Assembly: GCA_002399235.1 (NCBI GenBank)
Contig: DHDH01000013.1
Span: 71,748 to 100,220, forward strand
From: Firmicutes bacterium UBA4881
Lineage (GTDB): Bacteria; Bacillota; DTU065
Direction: 5' to 3'
DNA: 28,473 bases
Shown here one piece after another: positions 1 through 7,416 of this stretch (position 1 is the first letter of the stretch; each line of letters begins with the position of its first letter). Position numbers and translations under genes: made by a program. The notes beneath the pieces were generated by a model. That model was given only the letters and a program-made list of their open reading frames with translations. It made no database searches and was not told where the DNA came from.

Positions 1-147
1 GGATAGAAGTCATCAATTGTTGTTTTCATATAGATCTAATTGTTTTAAGGGATAAGGTAGGCACCGATTGCCTAATTGGTAATCTTTGCTCTAATAGGTG
101 TACTGTTAGTCCTAATAACAAGTATTGTCAAAAAAGAATGATTAAAA

Positions 148-159
148 CAAGATATCTTG
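148..159. promoter_or_regulatory. 12-bp perfect palindrome upstream of spoVG, possible operator
   Basis: CAAGATATCTTG is a perfect palindrome whose right half overlaps a perfect TTGACA hexamer (157-162) and lies about 10 bases upstream of the sigma-H-like promoter of spoVG. The TTGACA has no good -10 at normal spacing (TAATCA at 16 bases is the best). The site could bind a dimeric regulator, but no regulator is identifiable here. The observation is direct; the function is inference. Confidence 0.3.
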
Positions 160-168
160 ACAAAAAAA

Positions 169-197
169 GCAGGAATATTAATCATTTTGTCGAATTG
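169..197 (+). promoter_or_regulatory. Sigma-H-type promoter of spoVG
   Basis: GCAGGAATA (169-177), an 11-base spacer, then GTCGAATT (189-196) fits the sigma-H consensus known from Bacillus (RnAGGAwWW, N11-12, RnnGAATWW) at all but the last position. The predicted start of transcription is near 203, giving a leader of about 40 bases before the ATG at 243. In Bacillus spoVG is a classic sigma-H gene, so the match has independent support. It implies that the organism has sigma-H. Confidence 0.72.
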
Positions 198-242
198 TGA
201 AAATAGCATGTAGTTGCCGTTAATGTGTCAGGGGGATTACAG

Positions 243-500
243 ATGGTAATTACAGATGTCCATGTTCGCAAAGTGGACGAAGGGGGACGCATGAAAGCTC
301 TAGCTTCAGTGACTTTTGACGATGTCTTTGTAGTTAGGGATATTAGGGTGATTGAAGGTAATAATGGCTATTTCTTGGCTATGCCTAGCCGTAAGTTACC
401 AAATGGGGAGTTCAGAGATGTGGCACATCCTGTTAATCCAGGTATGCGTCATGAACTAACTGAGCTGGTTTTAAATGAATTTGCTTCCCAAGAGAGATAA
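243..500 (+). CDS. spoVG: Septation/sporulation regulator SpoVG
   Basis: An 85-residue protein that matches SpoVG along its whole length: ITDVHVRKV near the N-terminus, GRMKALASVTFD, FVVRDIRVIEGNNGYFLAMPS, and NGEFRDVAHPVN, followed by a short C-terminal helix. In other Firmicutes SpoVG is a small nucleic-acid-binding protein that affects septation, sporulation timing and surface or virulence genes. I chose the ATG at 243 because the run AGGGGG (230-235) is well placed to serve it; a GTG at 225 in the same frame has no binding site. The gene stands alone, with a sigma-H-type promoter in front and a hairpin terminator behind. Length and motifs are typical. Confidence 0.95.
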   Translation: MVITDVHVRKVDEGGRMKALASVTFDDVFVVRDIRVIEGNNGYFLAMPSRKLPNGEFRDVAHPVNPGMRHELTELVLNEFASQER

Positions 501-526
501 CATAGAATAACAACACTTTAGCGGCA

Positions 527-567
527 AAAGGAAGCGAGTATGTGCATAATGCATGCTCGCTTCCTTT
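527..567 (+). terminator. Hairpin terminator after spoVG
   Basis: Twelve-base arms AAAGGAAGCGAG (527-538) and CTCGCTTCCTTT (556-567) are perfectly complementary, with a 17-base loop that can pair further (ATG with CAT). The 3' arm ends in TTT and a T-rich stretch follows. It lies 27 bases after the spoVG stop codon. Confidence 0.7.
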
Positions 568-886
568 ATACTTATGTTTTTTGCTATTTAATATACTGCT
601 CACATAAGTCAGGATCGAACTGGGTACCAGCAAAATTATGATCTATGTGCTTTTCGCACTGCTCTAAGATTCGAGTTATTATTCCATTGGCTTTTTTTCG
701 TCGGTGCCAATAAAAGTACCGTTATTTTAGCTCATCACAGGTATAATTATTGGTTTTCCTGCGGCTCGGTTAGAATTAAGTATCATATCTTGGTTAAAGA
801 CTAACAAAATGCTATCAGAAGAGCGAACTCGTAAATCATTTTTAATGGTATGTCTGTACCTTTTCGCGCTCGATCTGCTTTTTACC
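568..886. other. Gene-less stretch between spoVG and the trpS leader
   Basis: About 320 bases without a supported gene. Open frames here are short, use poor starts and show no recognisable protein pattern. A GGATCGAAC string at 612-620 resembles the complement of a tRNA T-loop, but no tRNA fold surrounds it. No repeat or riboswitch was recognised before the trpS promoter. Confidence 0.5.
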
Positions 887-916
887 TTGACCAATATTTA
901 TCAATTGGAGTATACT
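887..916 (+). promoter_or_regulatory. Sigma-A promoter of the trpS leader
   Basis: TTGACC (887-892) and TATACT (911-916) are separated by 18 bases. Transcription would begin near 922-923, at the 5' edge of the T-box stem I. Only one mismatch to each consensus hexamer. Confidence 0.65.
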
Positions 917-919
917 AAA

Positions 920-1130
920 ATAAAAGTAGCTATGATAGGAAAGAGTAACTGAAAAGTGGTTGTCATAGAGAGTCGGGGGAGCTGCAAACCGATACAACCA
1001 TTCAGCGAAATGGGTCCTTGAGCTTTTATGGGAGTCGCCCTCTATAGCGACTAAAAAGTGGCTGCATGGCAGCAATTAGGGTGGCACCGCGGGTTCTCTC
1101 GCCCCTTCTAGGGGAAGAGAATCTTTTTTA
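920..1130 (+). promoter_or_regulatory. Tryptophan-specific T-box riboswitch
   Basis: T-box leaders bind a specific uncharged tRNA and then favour an antiterminator over a terminator. The diagnostic core AGGGTGGCACCGCG is at 1078-1091. The base of stem I is ATAAAAG (920-926) paired with CTTTTAT (1023-1029), and the conserved GGAAAGAGTA lies near its 5' side. The specifier is TGG (1011-1013), the Trp codon, followed by a purine as expected. A second hairpin, AGTCGC/GCGACT (1033-1038, 1047-1052), matches stem III. The bulge TGGC (1082-1085) would pair with a tRNA end GCCA, consistent with the G discriminator of bacterial tRNA-Trp. A terminator with a T-run closes the leader and trpS follows, so specifier, bulge and gene agree. 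Confidence 0.95.
1094..1129 (+). terminator. T-box regulatory terminator of trpS
   Basis: TTCTCT (1094-1099) pairs with AGAGAA (1116-1121) and CCCC (1102-1105) with GGGG (1111-1114), followed by TTTTTT (1124-1129). Its 5' arm starts a few bases after the T-box core, so forming the antiterminator would disrupt it. Confidence 0.85.
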
Positions 1131-1152
1131 TTTTTAAACGGAGGTGTAGTAA

Positions 1153-2127
1153 ATGGCTAAAATCTTTTCTGGTATTCAACCAACAGGTATTATTCATATC
1201 GGCAACTACTTAGGAGCAGTTAAAAACTGGGTAAAGTTGCAGAATGAGCATGATTGCCTTTTTTGTATTGTTGATCTACATTCACTAACGATACCTTATG
1301 AACCTAAAGCACTCAACCAGAGAATTCTCGATGCCTTGGCTACCAATATTGCCGCTGGATTAGATCCAGAGAAATCTAGTATTTTTGTACAGTCAATGGT
1401 ACCAGAACATACAGAACTCACTTGGTTATTAACAACAATAACTCCAGTAGGCAACCTCGAGAGAATGACCCAATACAAGGAAAAAGCAGCTAAACAAGGT
1501 CTCCTATCAGGACTTCTTTGTTACCCAATCTTGATGGCTGCTGATATACTGCTATATAAGGCAGAGATGGTACCAGTAGGTGAGGATCAAATGCAACATC
1601 TAGAACTAGCTCGTGTCGTAGCTAGAAAGTTTAATACTACCTTTGGTGAGTATTTCCCTGAACCCCAAGCTAGTTTGACTAAAGCAACTAGAGTTATGGC
1701 CTTAAACGATCCAAACTGTAAGATGTCAAAGAGCATACCAAATAGCTATATTGCCTTAACTGATGAACCAGATGAAATTAGAGATAGAGTAAAAAGAGCT
1801 GTTACTGCTTCTTCTGTAGATGGCGAGATGGGCTTAGGGGTTAAAAATCTTTTTACCCTTCTCGAAGCTTTTGCACCTAAAGAAGTTTATGATCGCTTCT
1901 ATCAAGACTTTGAGAACAATACTCTCAAGTTCTCCGAGCTAAAACCAGCACTAGCTGAAGCTATTATCGCTGAACTTACACCGATTAGAGAAAAGAGAGC
2001 AGAGCTTTTAGCCAAACCGCAAATATTGCAAGAAATTGTCGAAGCAGGAGCCGAAAGAGCTCGTAGAGAAGCTAAAGAGCATATGCGAGAGATTAAAGAT
2101 TTAATGGGTTTAAATCTTCATTTCTAA
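1153..2127 (+). CDS. trpS: Tryptophanyl-tRNA synthetase
   Basis: A class Ic aminoacyl-tRNA synthetase of 324 residues that charges tRNA-Trp with tryptophan in the cytoplasm. The HIGH-type motif is HIGN at residues 15-18 (in TGIIHIGNYLGA) and the KMSKS loop is intact at 190-194. Other family patterns include VPVGEDQMQHLELAR and the C-terminal REKRAELLAKP. The start is ATG at 1153 with GGAGGTG at 1140-1146. Length is normal for bacterial TrpS. Expression should be controlled by the tryptophan T-box immediately upstream, and the unit ends at a palindromic terminator shared with the convergent htrA gene. Confidence 0.97.
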   Translation: MAKIFSGIQPTGIIHIGNYLGAVKNWVKLQNEHDCLFCIVDLHSLTIPYEPKALNQRILDALATNIAAGLDPEKSSIFVQSMVPEHTELTWLLTTITPVGNLERMTQYKEKAAKQGLLSGLLCYPILMAADILLYKAEMVPVGEDQMQHLELARVVARKFNTTFGEYFPEPQASLTKATRVMALNDPNCKMSKSIPNSYIALTDEPDEIRDRVKRAVTASSVDGEMGLGVKNLFTLLEAFAPKEVYDRFYQDFENNTLKFSELKPALAEAIIAELTPIREKRAELLAKPQILQEIVEAGAERARREAKEHMREIKDLMGLNLHF

Positions 2128-2132
2128 AATAA

Positions 2133-2158
2133 AACTGCCGGTACTAGTACCGGCAGTT
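2133..2158. terminator. Bidirectional terminator, 26-bp perfect palindrome
   Basis: A perfect 26-base palindrome whose half-site is AACTGCCGGTACT lies between the convergent trpS and htrA. On the minus strand it is followed by TTTTATTTT, a proper U-tract for htrA. On the plus strand the tail (CATTTCCTT) is weaker. Confidence 0.85.
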
Positions 2159-2165
2159 CATTTCC

Positions 2166-3356
2166 TTAGTTACTTGGTTTTTCGCCTAAAGTGATAGTAA
2201 CTGAGGTATACTTACCATCACGAATTACATCCAATAATAATTTATCGCCAACCTTAGCTGTTTCCAAGAAACCTTCTAAGTCTTTGTTTGATTCAATTCT
2301 AGTACCATTAATAGAACGGATATAATCGTATTGCTTGAGGCCACCTAAGTCAGCAGGGCTTTTACGAATGATTTCAAAGACCAAAATACCTTTATCGTCG
2401 GGCAAATTCAGTCTAGCAATATAATCAGGGGATGGTGTGTTGTAGTAGATACCTAAATAAGGCCTAATTACTTTGCCATGTTTAATTAGCTGATCAACTA
2501 CTTTGGTGGCTGTATTAATAGGAATAGCAAAGCCAATGCCTTGACCTCTAGAGTTAATGGCGGTGTTGATACCAATAACCTCGCCTCTAATATTTAGAAG
2601 TGGTCCACCACTGTTACCAGGGTTAATGGCAGCATCAGTTTGCATAAGGTCCTTATAGTTACGAACTTTTCTATAGTCTTCGGTATCAGCAATTTGGATT
2701 TGGCGACCTTTAGCACTCAAAACACCGATAGTAACTGTATGGTCAAAGTCTGCTCCCCAAGGGTTACCAATAGCTATGACCCATTCACCAACTCTTGATT
2801 TGTCTGAGTTGCCAAGAGGTACAGAAGTTAGTTTATCTGGGGCATCAATTTTAAGTACAGCTAAGTCCAGATCATAATCCGCACCAACTAGTTTAGCAGT
2901 GAAAGGTTTATCATAGCCCTGTACCGTAATCTGAATCTCACTAGCACCACGCACTACGTGGTCGTTAGTGAGGATGTAACCATCTTCACTTATAATAAAG
3001 CCAGTACCTTGTCCATAGTTTTCAGGTTGTGGTGTCGTATAAGAATCACCAAAGAAATAACGGAAGAACATATCATTTGGTGATGCGTATTGTTCTTGAT
3101 TTTTAGAGATTGCTAAAATGTAGACTACAGCAGGTGAGGTAGCTTCAGCAACATCTGCAAAAGCATAGGGGCTGCTAATATCAGAGACCAAAGGTGCTGT
3201 TTGTCCCGCTGATACAGGTGGATCGAAGAACTTTTCTTCGACTGGCTTAAAAAAGTTACGAACAGCTGGCACAGAAAAAGCAATACCACCAGCTATGAAA
3301 GCCAATAAAGCAATGGCCAAAAGGGAGAAACGCTGTTTGTGTGGAATACGACTCAT
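2166..3356 (-). CDS. HtrA/DegP-family membrane-anchored serine protease
   Basis: A 396-residue protein of the S1C (HtrA) family that degrades misfolded envelope proteins. Residues 10-30 form an N-terminal membrane segment, so the protease faces outside the cell. The triad is visible as H133 (in LTNDHVVRG), D164 (in DLDLAVLKI) and S249 (in GNSGGPL). One PDZ domain follows (about 295-390, with GILVFEIIRKSPADLGGL). ATG at 3356 has a strong GGAGGAG site. The layout, one TM, one protease and one PDZ domain, is that of the Gram-positive HtrA/YyxA type. A sigma-A promoter lies just upstream. Which paralogue it is cannot be told from this window. Confidence 0.93.
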   Translation of the reverse strand: MSRIPHKQRFSLLAIALLAFIAGGIAFSVPAVRNFFKPVEEKFFDPPVSAGQTAPLVSDISSPYAFADVAEATSPAVVYILAISKNQEQYASPNDMFFRYFFGDSYTTPQPENYGQGTGFIISEDGYILTNDHVVRGASEIQITVQGYDKPFTAKLVGADYDLDLAVLKIDAPDKLTSVPLGNSDKSRVGEWVIAIGNPWGADFDHTVTIGVLSAKGRQIQIADTEDYRKVRNYKDLMQTDAAINPGNSGGPLLNIRGEVIGINTAINSRGQGIGFAIPINTATKVVDQLIKHGKVIRPYLGIYYNTPSPDYIARLNLPDDKGILVFEIIRKSPADLGGLKQYDYIRSINGTRIESNKDLEGFLETAKVGDKLLLDVIRDGKYTSVTITLGEKPSN

Positions 3357-3392
3357 TAAATATCTCCTCCTTCAGAGGTTTAGCCTATAACT

Positions 3393-3421
3393 ATTATAAC
3401 TTTGTAAATAATACCGGGCAA
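3393..3421 (-). promoter_or_regulatory. Sigma-A promoter of htrA
   Basis: Read on the minus strand: TTGCCC (3421-3416), exactly 17 bases, then a perfect TATAAT (3398-3393). Transcription would begin near 3386, leaving a leader of about 30 bases before the ATG. I see no CssR-like repeat. Confidence 0.7.
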
Positions 3422-3426
3422 TGGTA

Positions 3427-3437
3427 CTGCTATAGAT
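3427..3437 (+). promoter_or_regulatory. Possible extended -10 promoter of birA
   Basis: TGCTATAGAT (3428-3437) is an extended -10 element (TGn TATAGA). No good -35 is found at normal spacing. It lies about 45 bases before the birA start and overlaps the region of the divergent htrA promoter, so the two promoters may be back to back. Confidence 0.35.
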
Positions 3438-3481
3438 ATTGTCGTTTCTGTGGCGTTAATGTTCAACAGGAGTGGTAAAAT

Positions 3482-4474
3482 ATGTTCTTACAAAGATATG
3501 ATTCCCAAGATAAGATGACTCAAATCCTTTTCTTGCTTTCGCAGGGAGAAACAGTCTCTGGGGAAGTGATGTCTCAAAAAGTTGGTGTTAGCAGGAATGC
3601 GATCTGGAAGCAGATCAATAATCTCCGCGAATTAGGTTACGAGATCCTAGCTGAGACTAAATCAGGCTATAGGTTAGTTAGCAGACCAGACAGACTTTAT
3701 CCAATGGAATTTTGGCCATATAGAAAAACTATAAACTTTGGTAATACCATATATTGGGACTATGATATCCCTTCTACTAATGACAAAGCTCAGGAACTGG
3801 CAAGAGCTGGAGCAGAGGAAGGGACTATCGTTTTAGCTGAGACTCAGTCTCAAGGTAGAGGAAGACGTGGAAGAGCTTGGCAATCAGCTCCTTCCCAGGG
3901 TATATATTTATCATTAATTTTAAGACCAGTACATCCTTTAGCTGAGGCTTCACCTTACACATTCTTAGGTGCCTATGCTGTTCTCAGGTTCTGTAGGGAG
4001 CTAGGTATACCAGCACTAGTTAAATGGCCAAATGATATTCATGTAAATGGTCTAAAAATATCTGGCATATTAACAGAACTTTCAGCAACTGGTCAAGACA
4101 TAGGCCACATTGTCCTGGGGTTAGGGCTTAATGTAAACCAAAAAGAGTTTCCTAAGGATATTCCTGCTACATCACTAAGTTTAGAATTAAAGCAACCTCT
4201 TTCCCGTGTGGATGTTCTCGCAAGACTATTAGTTTATTTAGAAGAAGGCTATAGAAGGTTGAATCAAGATAGTAAGTGGCTTATACAGGTAATGCGAGAG
4301 AACTCTCTTCTTTTAGGTAAAGAAGTGGTTGTTACAGGTGGTGTAGAATTAGAAGGTACAGCAGAAGACATAGCTCTAGATGGTGCTTTGTTAATTAGGA
4401 CACCAGAGAAACTGGTTAAGGTTTGGGCTGGTGATGTCAGTGTTAGACCAAGGGAGTTAAAAAAAGACAAATAA
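3482..4474 (+). CDS. birA: Biotin--protein ligase with biotin-operon repressor domain
   Basis: A 330-residue BirA of the bifunctional type. It activates biotin with ATP, transfers it to carboxylase carrier domains, and its N-terminal domain can bind DNA. A winged helix-turn-helix occupies about residues 11-68 (VSGEVMSQKVGVSRNAIWK). The ligase domain shows GRGRRGR at 125-131, the biotinyl-AMP loop, and KWPND at 181-185. A small SH3-like domain closes the protein (about 285-325). ATG at 3482 is served by AGGAGTGG at 3468-3475. The presence of the HTH means it probably represses a biotin operon, but no such operon is in this window. Confidence 0.95.
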   Translation: MFLQRYDSQDKMTQILFLLSQGETVSGEVMSQKVGVSRNAIWKQINNLRELGYEILAETKSGYRLVSRPDRLYPMEFWPYRKTINFGNTIYWDYDIPSTNDKAQELARAGAEEGTIVLAETQSQGRGRRGRAWQSAPSQGIYLSLILRPVHPLAEASPYTFLGAYAVLRFCRELGIPALVKWPNDIHVNGLKISGILTELSATGQDIGHIVLGLGLNVNQKEFPKDIPATSLSLELKQPLSRVDVLARLLVYLEEGYRRLNQDSKWLIQVMRENSLLLGKEVVVTGGVELEGTAEDIALDGALLIRTPEKLVKVWAGDVSVRPRELKKDK

Positions 4475-4481
4475 AGCTACA

Positions 4482-4526
4482 CTAACAGGAGACCTCACTT
4501 TTTCCCAAAGTGAGGTCTCCTGTTAG
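4482..4526. repeat. 20-bp perfect inverted repeat after birA, likely terminator
   Basis: CTAACAGGAGACCTCACTTT (4482-4501) and its exact complement (4507-4526) enclose a five-base loop, TTCCC. It lies 8 bases after the birA stop and probably ends that transcript. The arm is long, and CAAAAAG follows in place of a T-run, so it is not a textbook intrinsic terminator. It may also stabilise the 3' end. Confidence 0.7.
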
Positions 4527-4662
4527 CAAAAAGACTTTGCGTTCTTTTTTCTAAGTAGAGATATCTTTAATTTATGGAGAGAGTAAATTAGAAGAACATC
4601 AAGGTTATTATAGATCTTAGCCGAAGTTTTTAAGGGATTGGTTTTAAAAGGGAGGTTGTCAG

Positions 4663-5799
4663 GTGATTTATCATAACAAGAAAAATGTTCTGCGCCGGCT
4701 GTTTGTTTTTTTCTTATTATTACTAATAAGTTTTCAAGTAACTGGCAATGAAATTAGAGCTATGTGGGTTGTACGTAACACATTACAAAGCAAAACCTCT
4801 ATCCAAGAGATGATTAAAATAGCAGAACTAGCAGGGATCGACAATCTCTTTGTCCAGGTTAACATGAGTGGCTTTGCTTATTATAAATCAGGCCGATTAC
4901 CTCTTGCTGTAAGTAGTTTTGATCCTTTGGATTATGTATTAAAAGAGGCTCATAGTAGAGGAATAAAAGTCCATGCTTGGCTTAATGCTTTTACTGTTGG
5001 TTCTTTGGGTAGTAAACCACAAAATAGCCAAAATGTCCTTTATAAACATCCTGATTGGGCTCTTGTTGATAGCGATGGGCATTCGGTACTCAGCTATTCT
5101 AAAGGTAAATCTAGTGAAGCTCTACCTACATTATATCTTGAGCCTGGCCTTAAAGAAGTTCAAAACTGGGTGGTAGAGAATTTCTTGGAGGTAGTTGCCC
5201 GTTACCCAGTAGATGGAATTCATTTTGATTTTATTCGTTACCCTGGGAGAGATTTTGGCTATCACCCAGAAGCCACCAAAGACTTTGTCGCTAAGTTTGG
5301 TTTTAAACCCCAAGAGTTAACTAAAGACTTTCTAAAAACCAGAGAGAGGTTAGGCAGAGAGCGCTATCAGGAAGCACAACGGTATTTTGATGATTTTCGC
5401 CGTGCTCAGATTACAAGTATTGTGCAAAGAGTATATGAAGGTACGAAGAAACTAAGACCTAATTGTCTAGTATCAGCAGCTGTTTTTCCTGAACCATCTG
5501 ATGCTAAGGAACAGAAGTTTCAAGATTGGTTTACCTGGCTTTCGGAGGGATTTTTAGATTATGCCTGTCCGATGATCTACGATACGGAAGATTATATTTT
5601 AGCCATGAGACTTAATTCTATAGAAAAATTAACCACGAAAAATCGGGTGATAGTTGGCTTAGGGCCTTATAAAGATTCTGTGGAAGGCACTTTACGTAAG
5701 CTAGATTATGTTAAAAGTCGAGGTTTTGCTGGCTTTATATTATTTAGTTACGATTCTATTAAAGAGAGTTCTTTAGGGACAAAGATGAACCGAGAATAA
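4663..5799 (+). CDS. Secreted GHL10/DUF187-type glycosidase-like protein
   Basis: A 378-residue protein with a hydrophobic N-terminal segment (about residues 9-28) that should act as a signal peptide or anchor. The body fits the glycosyl-hydrolase-like family 10 (DUF187, as in Bacillus YngK): EIRAMWVVRNTL at the start of the barrel, GIDNLFVQVNMSGFAYY, GIKVHAWLNAF, and DGIHFDFIRYP at 184-194. The family has a TIM-barrel fold and is thought to act on cell-wall or exopolysaccharide glycans; the substrate is unknown. GTG at 4663 is preceded by GGGAGG at 4650-4655. It is followed by two further exported proteins on the same strand, so an envelope role is likely. Confidence 0.85.
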   Translation: MIYHNKKNVLRRLFVFFLLLLISFQVTGNEIRAMWVVRNTLQSKTSIQEMIKIAELAGIDNLFVQVNMSGFAYYKSGRLPLAVSSFDPLDYVLKEAHSRGIKVHAWLNAFTVGSLGSKPQNSQNVLYKHPDWALVDSDGHSVLSYSKGKSSEALPTLYLEPGLKEVQNWVVENFLEVVARYPVDGIHFDFIRYPGRDFGYHPEATKDFVAKFGFKPQELTKDFLKTRERLGRERYQEAQRYFDDFRRAQITSIVQRVYEGTKKLRPNCLVSAAVFPEPSDAKEQKFQDWFTWLSEGFLDYACPMIYDTEDYILAMRLNSIEKLTTKNRVIVGLGPYKDSVEGTLRKLDYVKSRGFAGFILFSYDSIKESSLGTKMNRE

Positions 5800-5858
5800 A
5801 AACAGCAAATGGTGAACTTTCTGTCTTCATAAAAAGGGATAAATGATTTTTTACTGAA

Positions 5859-5881
5859 CCTAGGTAAATAGAAGCCCTAGG
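5859..5881 (+). promoter_or_regulatory. Small hairpin in the leader of the next gene
   Basis: CCTAGG occurs at 5859-5864 and 5876-5881. Each copy is self-complementary, so the two can pair across an 11-base loop. The hairpin ends 15 bases before the GGGGAGG ribosome binding site of the following gene. A role in translation control is only inference. Confidence 0.25.
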
Positions 5882-5908
5882 GGGGCAAACGCGAAGGGGA
5901 GGATGTAT

Positions 5909-6649
5909 ATGAAGAGATTGATGGCCATTTTATTAGCTGTCTTGCTGTTGGGTTCATTAACTGTACAGGCTGCTGATGTTGCTGTTTTAGATAGTGCTTT
6001 AGCAGCTGAGTTTTATGCTAGTTTAGGCTGGCCTTATGAAGCTATGATGGATGGCTTGATTGACCTATTTAAGGAAGCTAAGATTTCTTTTTCAGTAATC
6101 TCTGACGAAGACCTATCTAACAGTAAAAAGTTAGGTGAGTTCAAAGTACTTGTACTTCCTGACAACCGTAAAATGGATACAGCTGCTGTTGACACAGTTC
6201 TTAAGCTGGTAAATAGTGGCAAGTTAAAGGTCTTCGGCAGTTATCAATCTTCCTTCCGAGATGCTGCCAATGCTAGAGTGGGCGATGGTAACTTCCAATT
6301 AGAAGAGATCTATGATATGAAATATGCTGCTTGGGTCCCTGGTGGGAATATCTTTATTGGTAAACCAGATGGTCTGAAAGATCACCCTGTATGGAATGGT
6401 ATACCTTCTGAGATCGAGTTGGTTAAAGCTGACCAAATGTCTTGTGAATGGCTAGGTATTGGTAAGCCAATTGGTATATGGTTAGATAATTCTTTAGAAC
6501 CCCTCAGAGAAGAAGATCTTAATGTAGCACTTGTCGAAACTAAAGGCGCTATTTACAGTAGTGCCTGGTTCTGGCATCCAGATAATCTAGAGGAAAAAGA
6601 GTTCAGAACTTTCGCTGTTAATATCATAAAATACCTTCTAAGTAAGTAA
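5909..6649 (+). CDS. Secreted class I amidotransferase-like protein, function unknown
   Basis: A 246-residue exported protein. Residues 1-22 form a signal peptide with likely cleavage after VQA. The mature part begins DVAVLDSALAAEFY and has the pattern of the amidotransferase-like domains found in ThuA or in the trimerisation domain of family 42 beta-galactosidases: a helix GLIDLFKEAKISFSVIS, then FKVLVLPDNRKMD and a strand-loop LKVFGSYQ. I see no convincing Cys-His-Glu amidotransferase triad, so it is probably a binding or structural version. The ATG at 5909 is chosen over the in-frame ATG at 5903 because GGGGAGG (5896-5902) abuts 5903 but is 6 bases from 5909. The neighbours suggest an envelope glycan role. 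Confidence 0.6.
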   Translation: MKRLMAILLAVLLLGSLTVQAADVAVLDSALAAEFYASLGWPYEAMMDGLIDLFKEAKISFSVISDEDLSNSKKLGEFKVLVLPDNRKMDTAAVDTVLKLVNSGKLKVFGSYQSSFRDAANARVGDGNFQLEEIYDMKYAAWVPGGNIFIGKPDGLKDHPVWNGIPSEIELVKADQMSCEWLGIGKPIGIWLDNSLEPLREEDLNVALVETKGAIYSSAWFWHPDNLEEKEFRTFAVNIIKYLLSK

Positions 6650-6653
6650 ATGT

Positions 6654-6684
6654 AAAGGGATCGGTTTTACCGATCCCTTTTATT
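6654..6684 (+). terminator. Intrinsic terminator
   Basis: AAAGGGATCGG (6654-6664) pairs perfectly with CCGATCCCTTT (6670-6680) across a short TTTTA loop, followed by TATTAATTT. It starts 4 bases after the stop codon of the preceding gene and separates it from the amidase gene. Confidence 0.85.
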
Positions 6685-6706
6685 AATTTAGAAGGGAGAT
6701 GTGTAG

Positions 6707-7354
6707 GTGTTGGGAAAAAAAGTAGTAATGTTCTTCGTAATTATTTTGCTAGGTGTTTCTTTGCTGGCTAGTGCTCAAAAAGGTAAACTACTTAATGGTA
6801 AGATAATAGTTCTTGATCCTGGTCACGGAGGTAGTGAAAGTGGCACTACAGCTGAGGGGATAACAGAGAAAAAGGTCAATTTAGAGGTAGCTTTACGATT
6901 AGAAAAATTGCTTGTAGGCTCAGGAGCTACGGTTTATCTGACGCGAAAAGATGACCGTTATGTATCTTTGGAGGAAAGAGTACGTTTATTTCATAAATAT
7001 AACCCGGATTTAATCCTCTCCTTACACCACAATGCTAAACCCTATGACCCTGCAGCTAATGAAGTTTCTGTGTACAGACCATCTTTCCCCACTAAAGAAG
7101 CAAAAAGATTTTCAAAGTTAGTTATGCAAGAACTGGTGAAGGCTACGGGCAATCCTCGCGGGGCTTTAGGGCCAGCCAACTACTATATACTAGCGAATTC
7201 TAAGTCGTTACCTGTAGTTCTAGCAGAGCCCTATTACTTCACCTTTCTTGAACACCTTAAATTATTAAAAAAGCCAGAGACCTGGCAGTTAGAAGCAGAT
7301 GCTTATTATAAAGCTATAATACTCTTTTTTGATGAATCGGTAGAGGTTAAATGA
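6707..7354 (+). CDS. N-acetylmuramoyl-L-alanine amidase (Amidase_3)
   Basis: A secreted zinc amidase of 215 residues that cleaves the bond between muramic acid and the peptide stem in peptidoglycan. The signal peptide covers residues 1-23 (cleavage at ASA-Q). The single domain has the three zinc ligands H40 (in LDPGHGG), E54 (in TEKKVN) and H107 (in LSLHHNA), and a likely catalytic glutamate in VVLAEPYYFT near residue 180. There are no SH3 or cell-wall repeats, so it is a minimal CwlD/LytC-like catalytic unit. GTG at 6707 follows GGGAG at 6694-6698. The stop codon lies inside the 5' arm of the terminator hairpin. Confidence 0.9.
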   Translation: MLGKKVVMFFVIILLGVSLLASAQKGKLLNGKIIVLDPGHGGSESGTTAEGITEKKVNLEVALRLEKLLVGSGATVYLTRKDDRYVSLEERVRLFHKYNPDLILSLHHNAKPYDPAANEVSVYRPSFPTKEAKRFSKLVMQELVKATGNPRGALGPANYYILANSKSLPVVLAEPYYFTFLEHLKLLKKPETWQLEADAYYKAIILFFDESVEVK

Positions 7355-7382
7355 AAACGAGAGCTAAAGCTCTCGTTTTCAT
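7351..7382. terminator. Bidirectional terminator, 15-bp perfect arms
   Basis: ATGAAAACGAGAGCT (7351-7365) and its exact complement (7368-7382) with a two-base gap form a near-perfect palindrome between the convergent amidase and solute-binding protein genes. It includes the amidase stop codon TGA (7352-7354). Both sides carry T-rich ends within the stem. Confidence 0.85.
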
Positions 7383-7416
7383 TTACAGGGGTCTATTTGG
7401 AGTGTGGGATAATGAC

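Noticed and set aside
600..640. GGATCGAAC string resembling the complement of a tRNA T-loop
   Set aside because: No acceptor, D or anticodon stems could be built on either strand, and the T-stem pairs over only three bases.
842..1075. 77-codon open frame on the minus strand
   Set aside because: It is antisense to the trpS promoter and T-box, has no ribosome binding site and no recognisable pattern.
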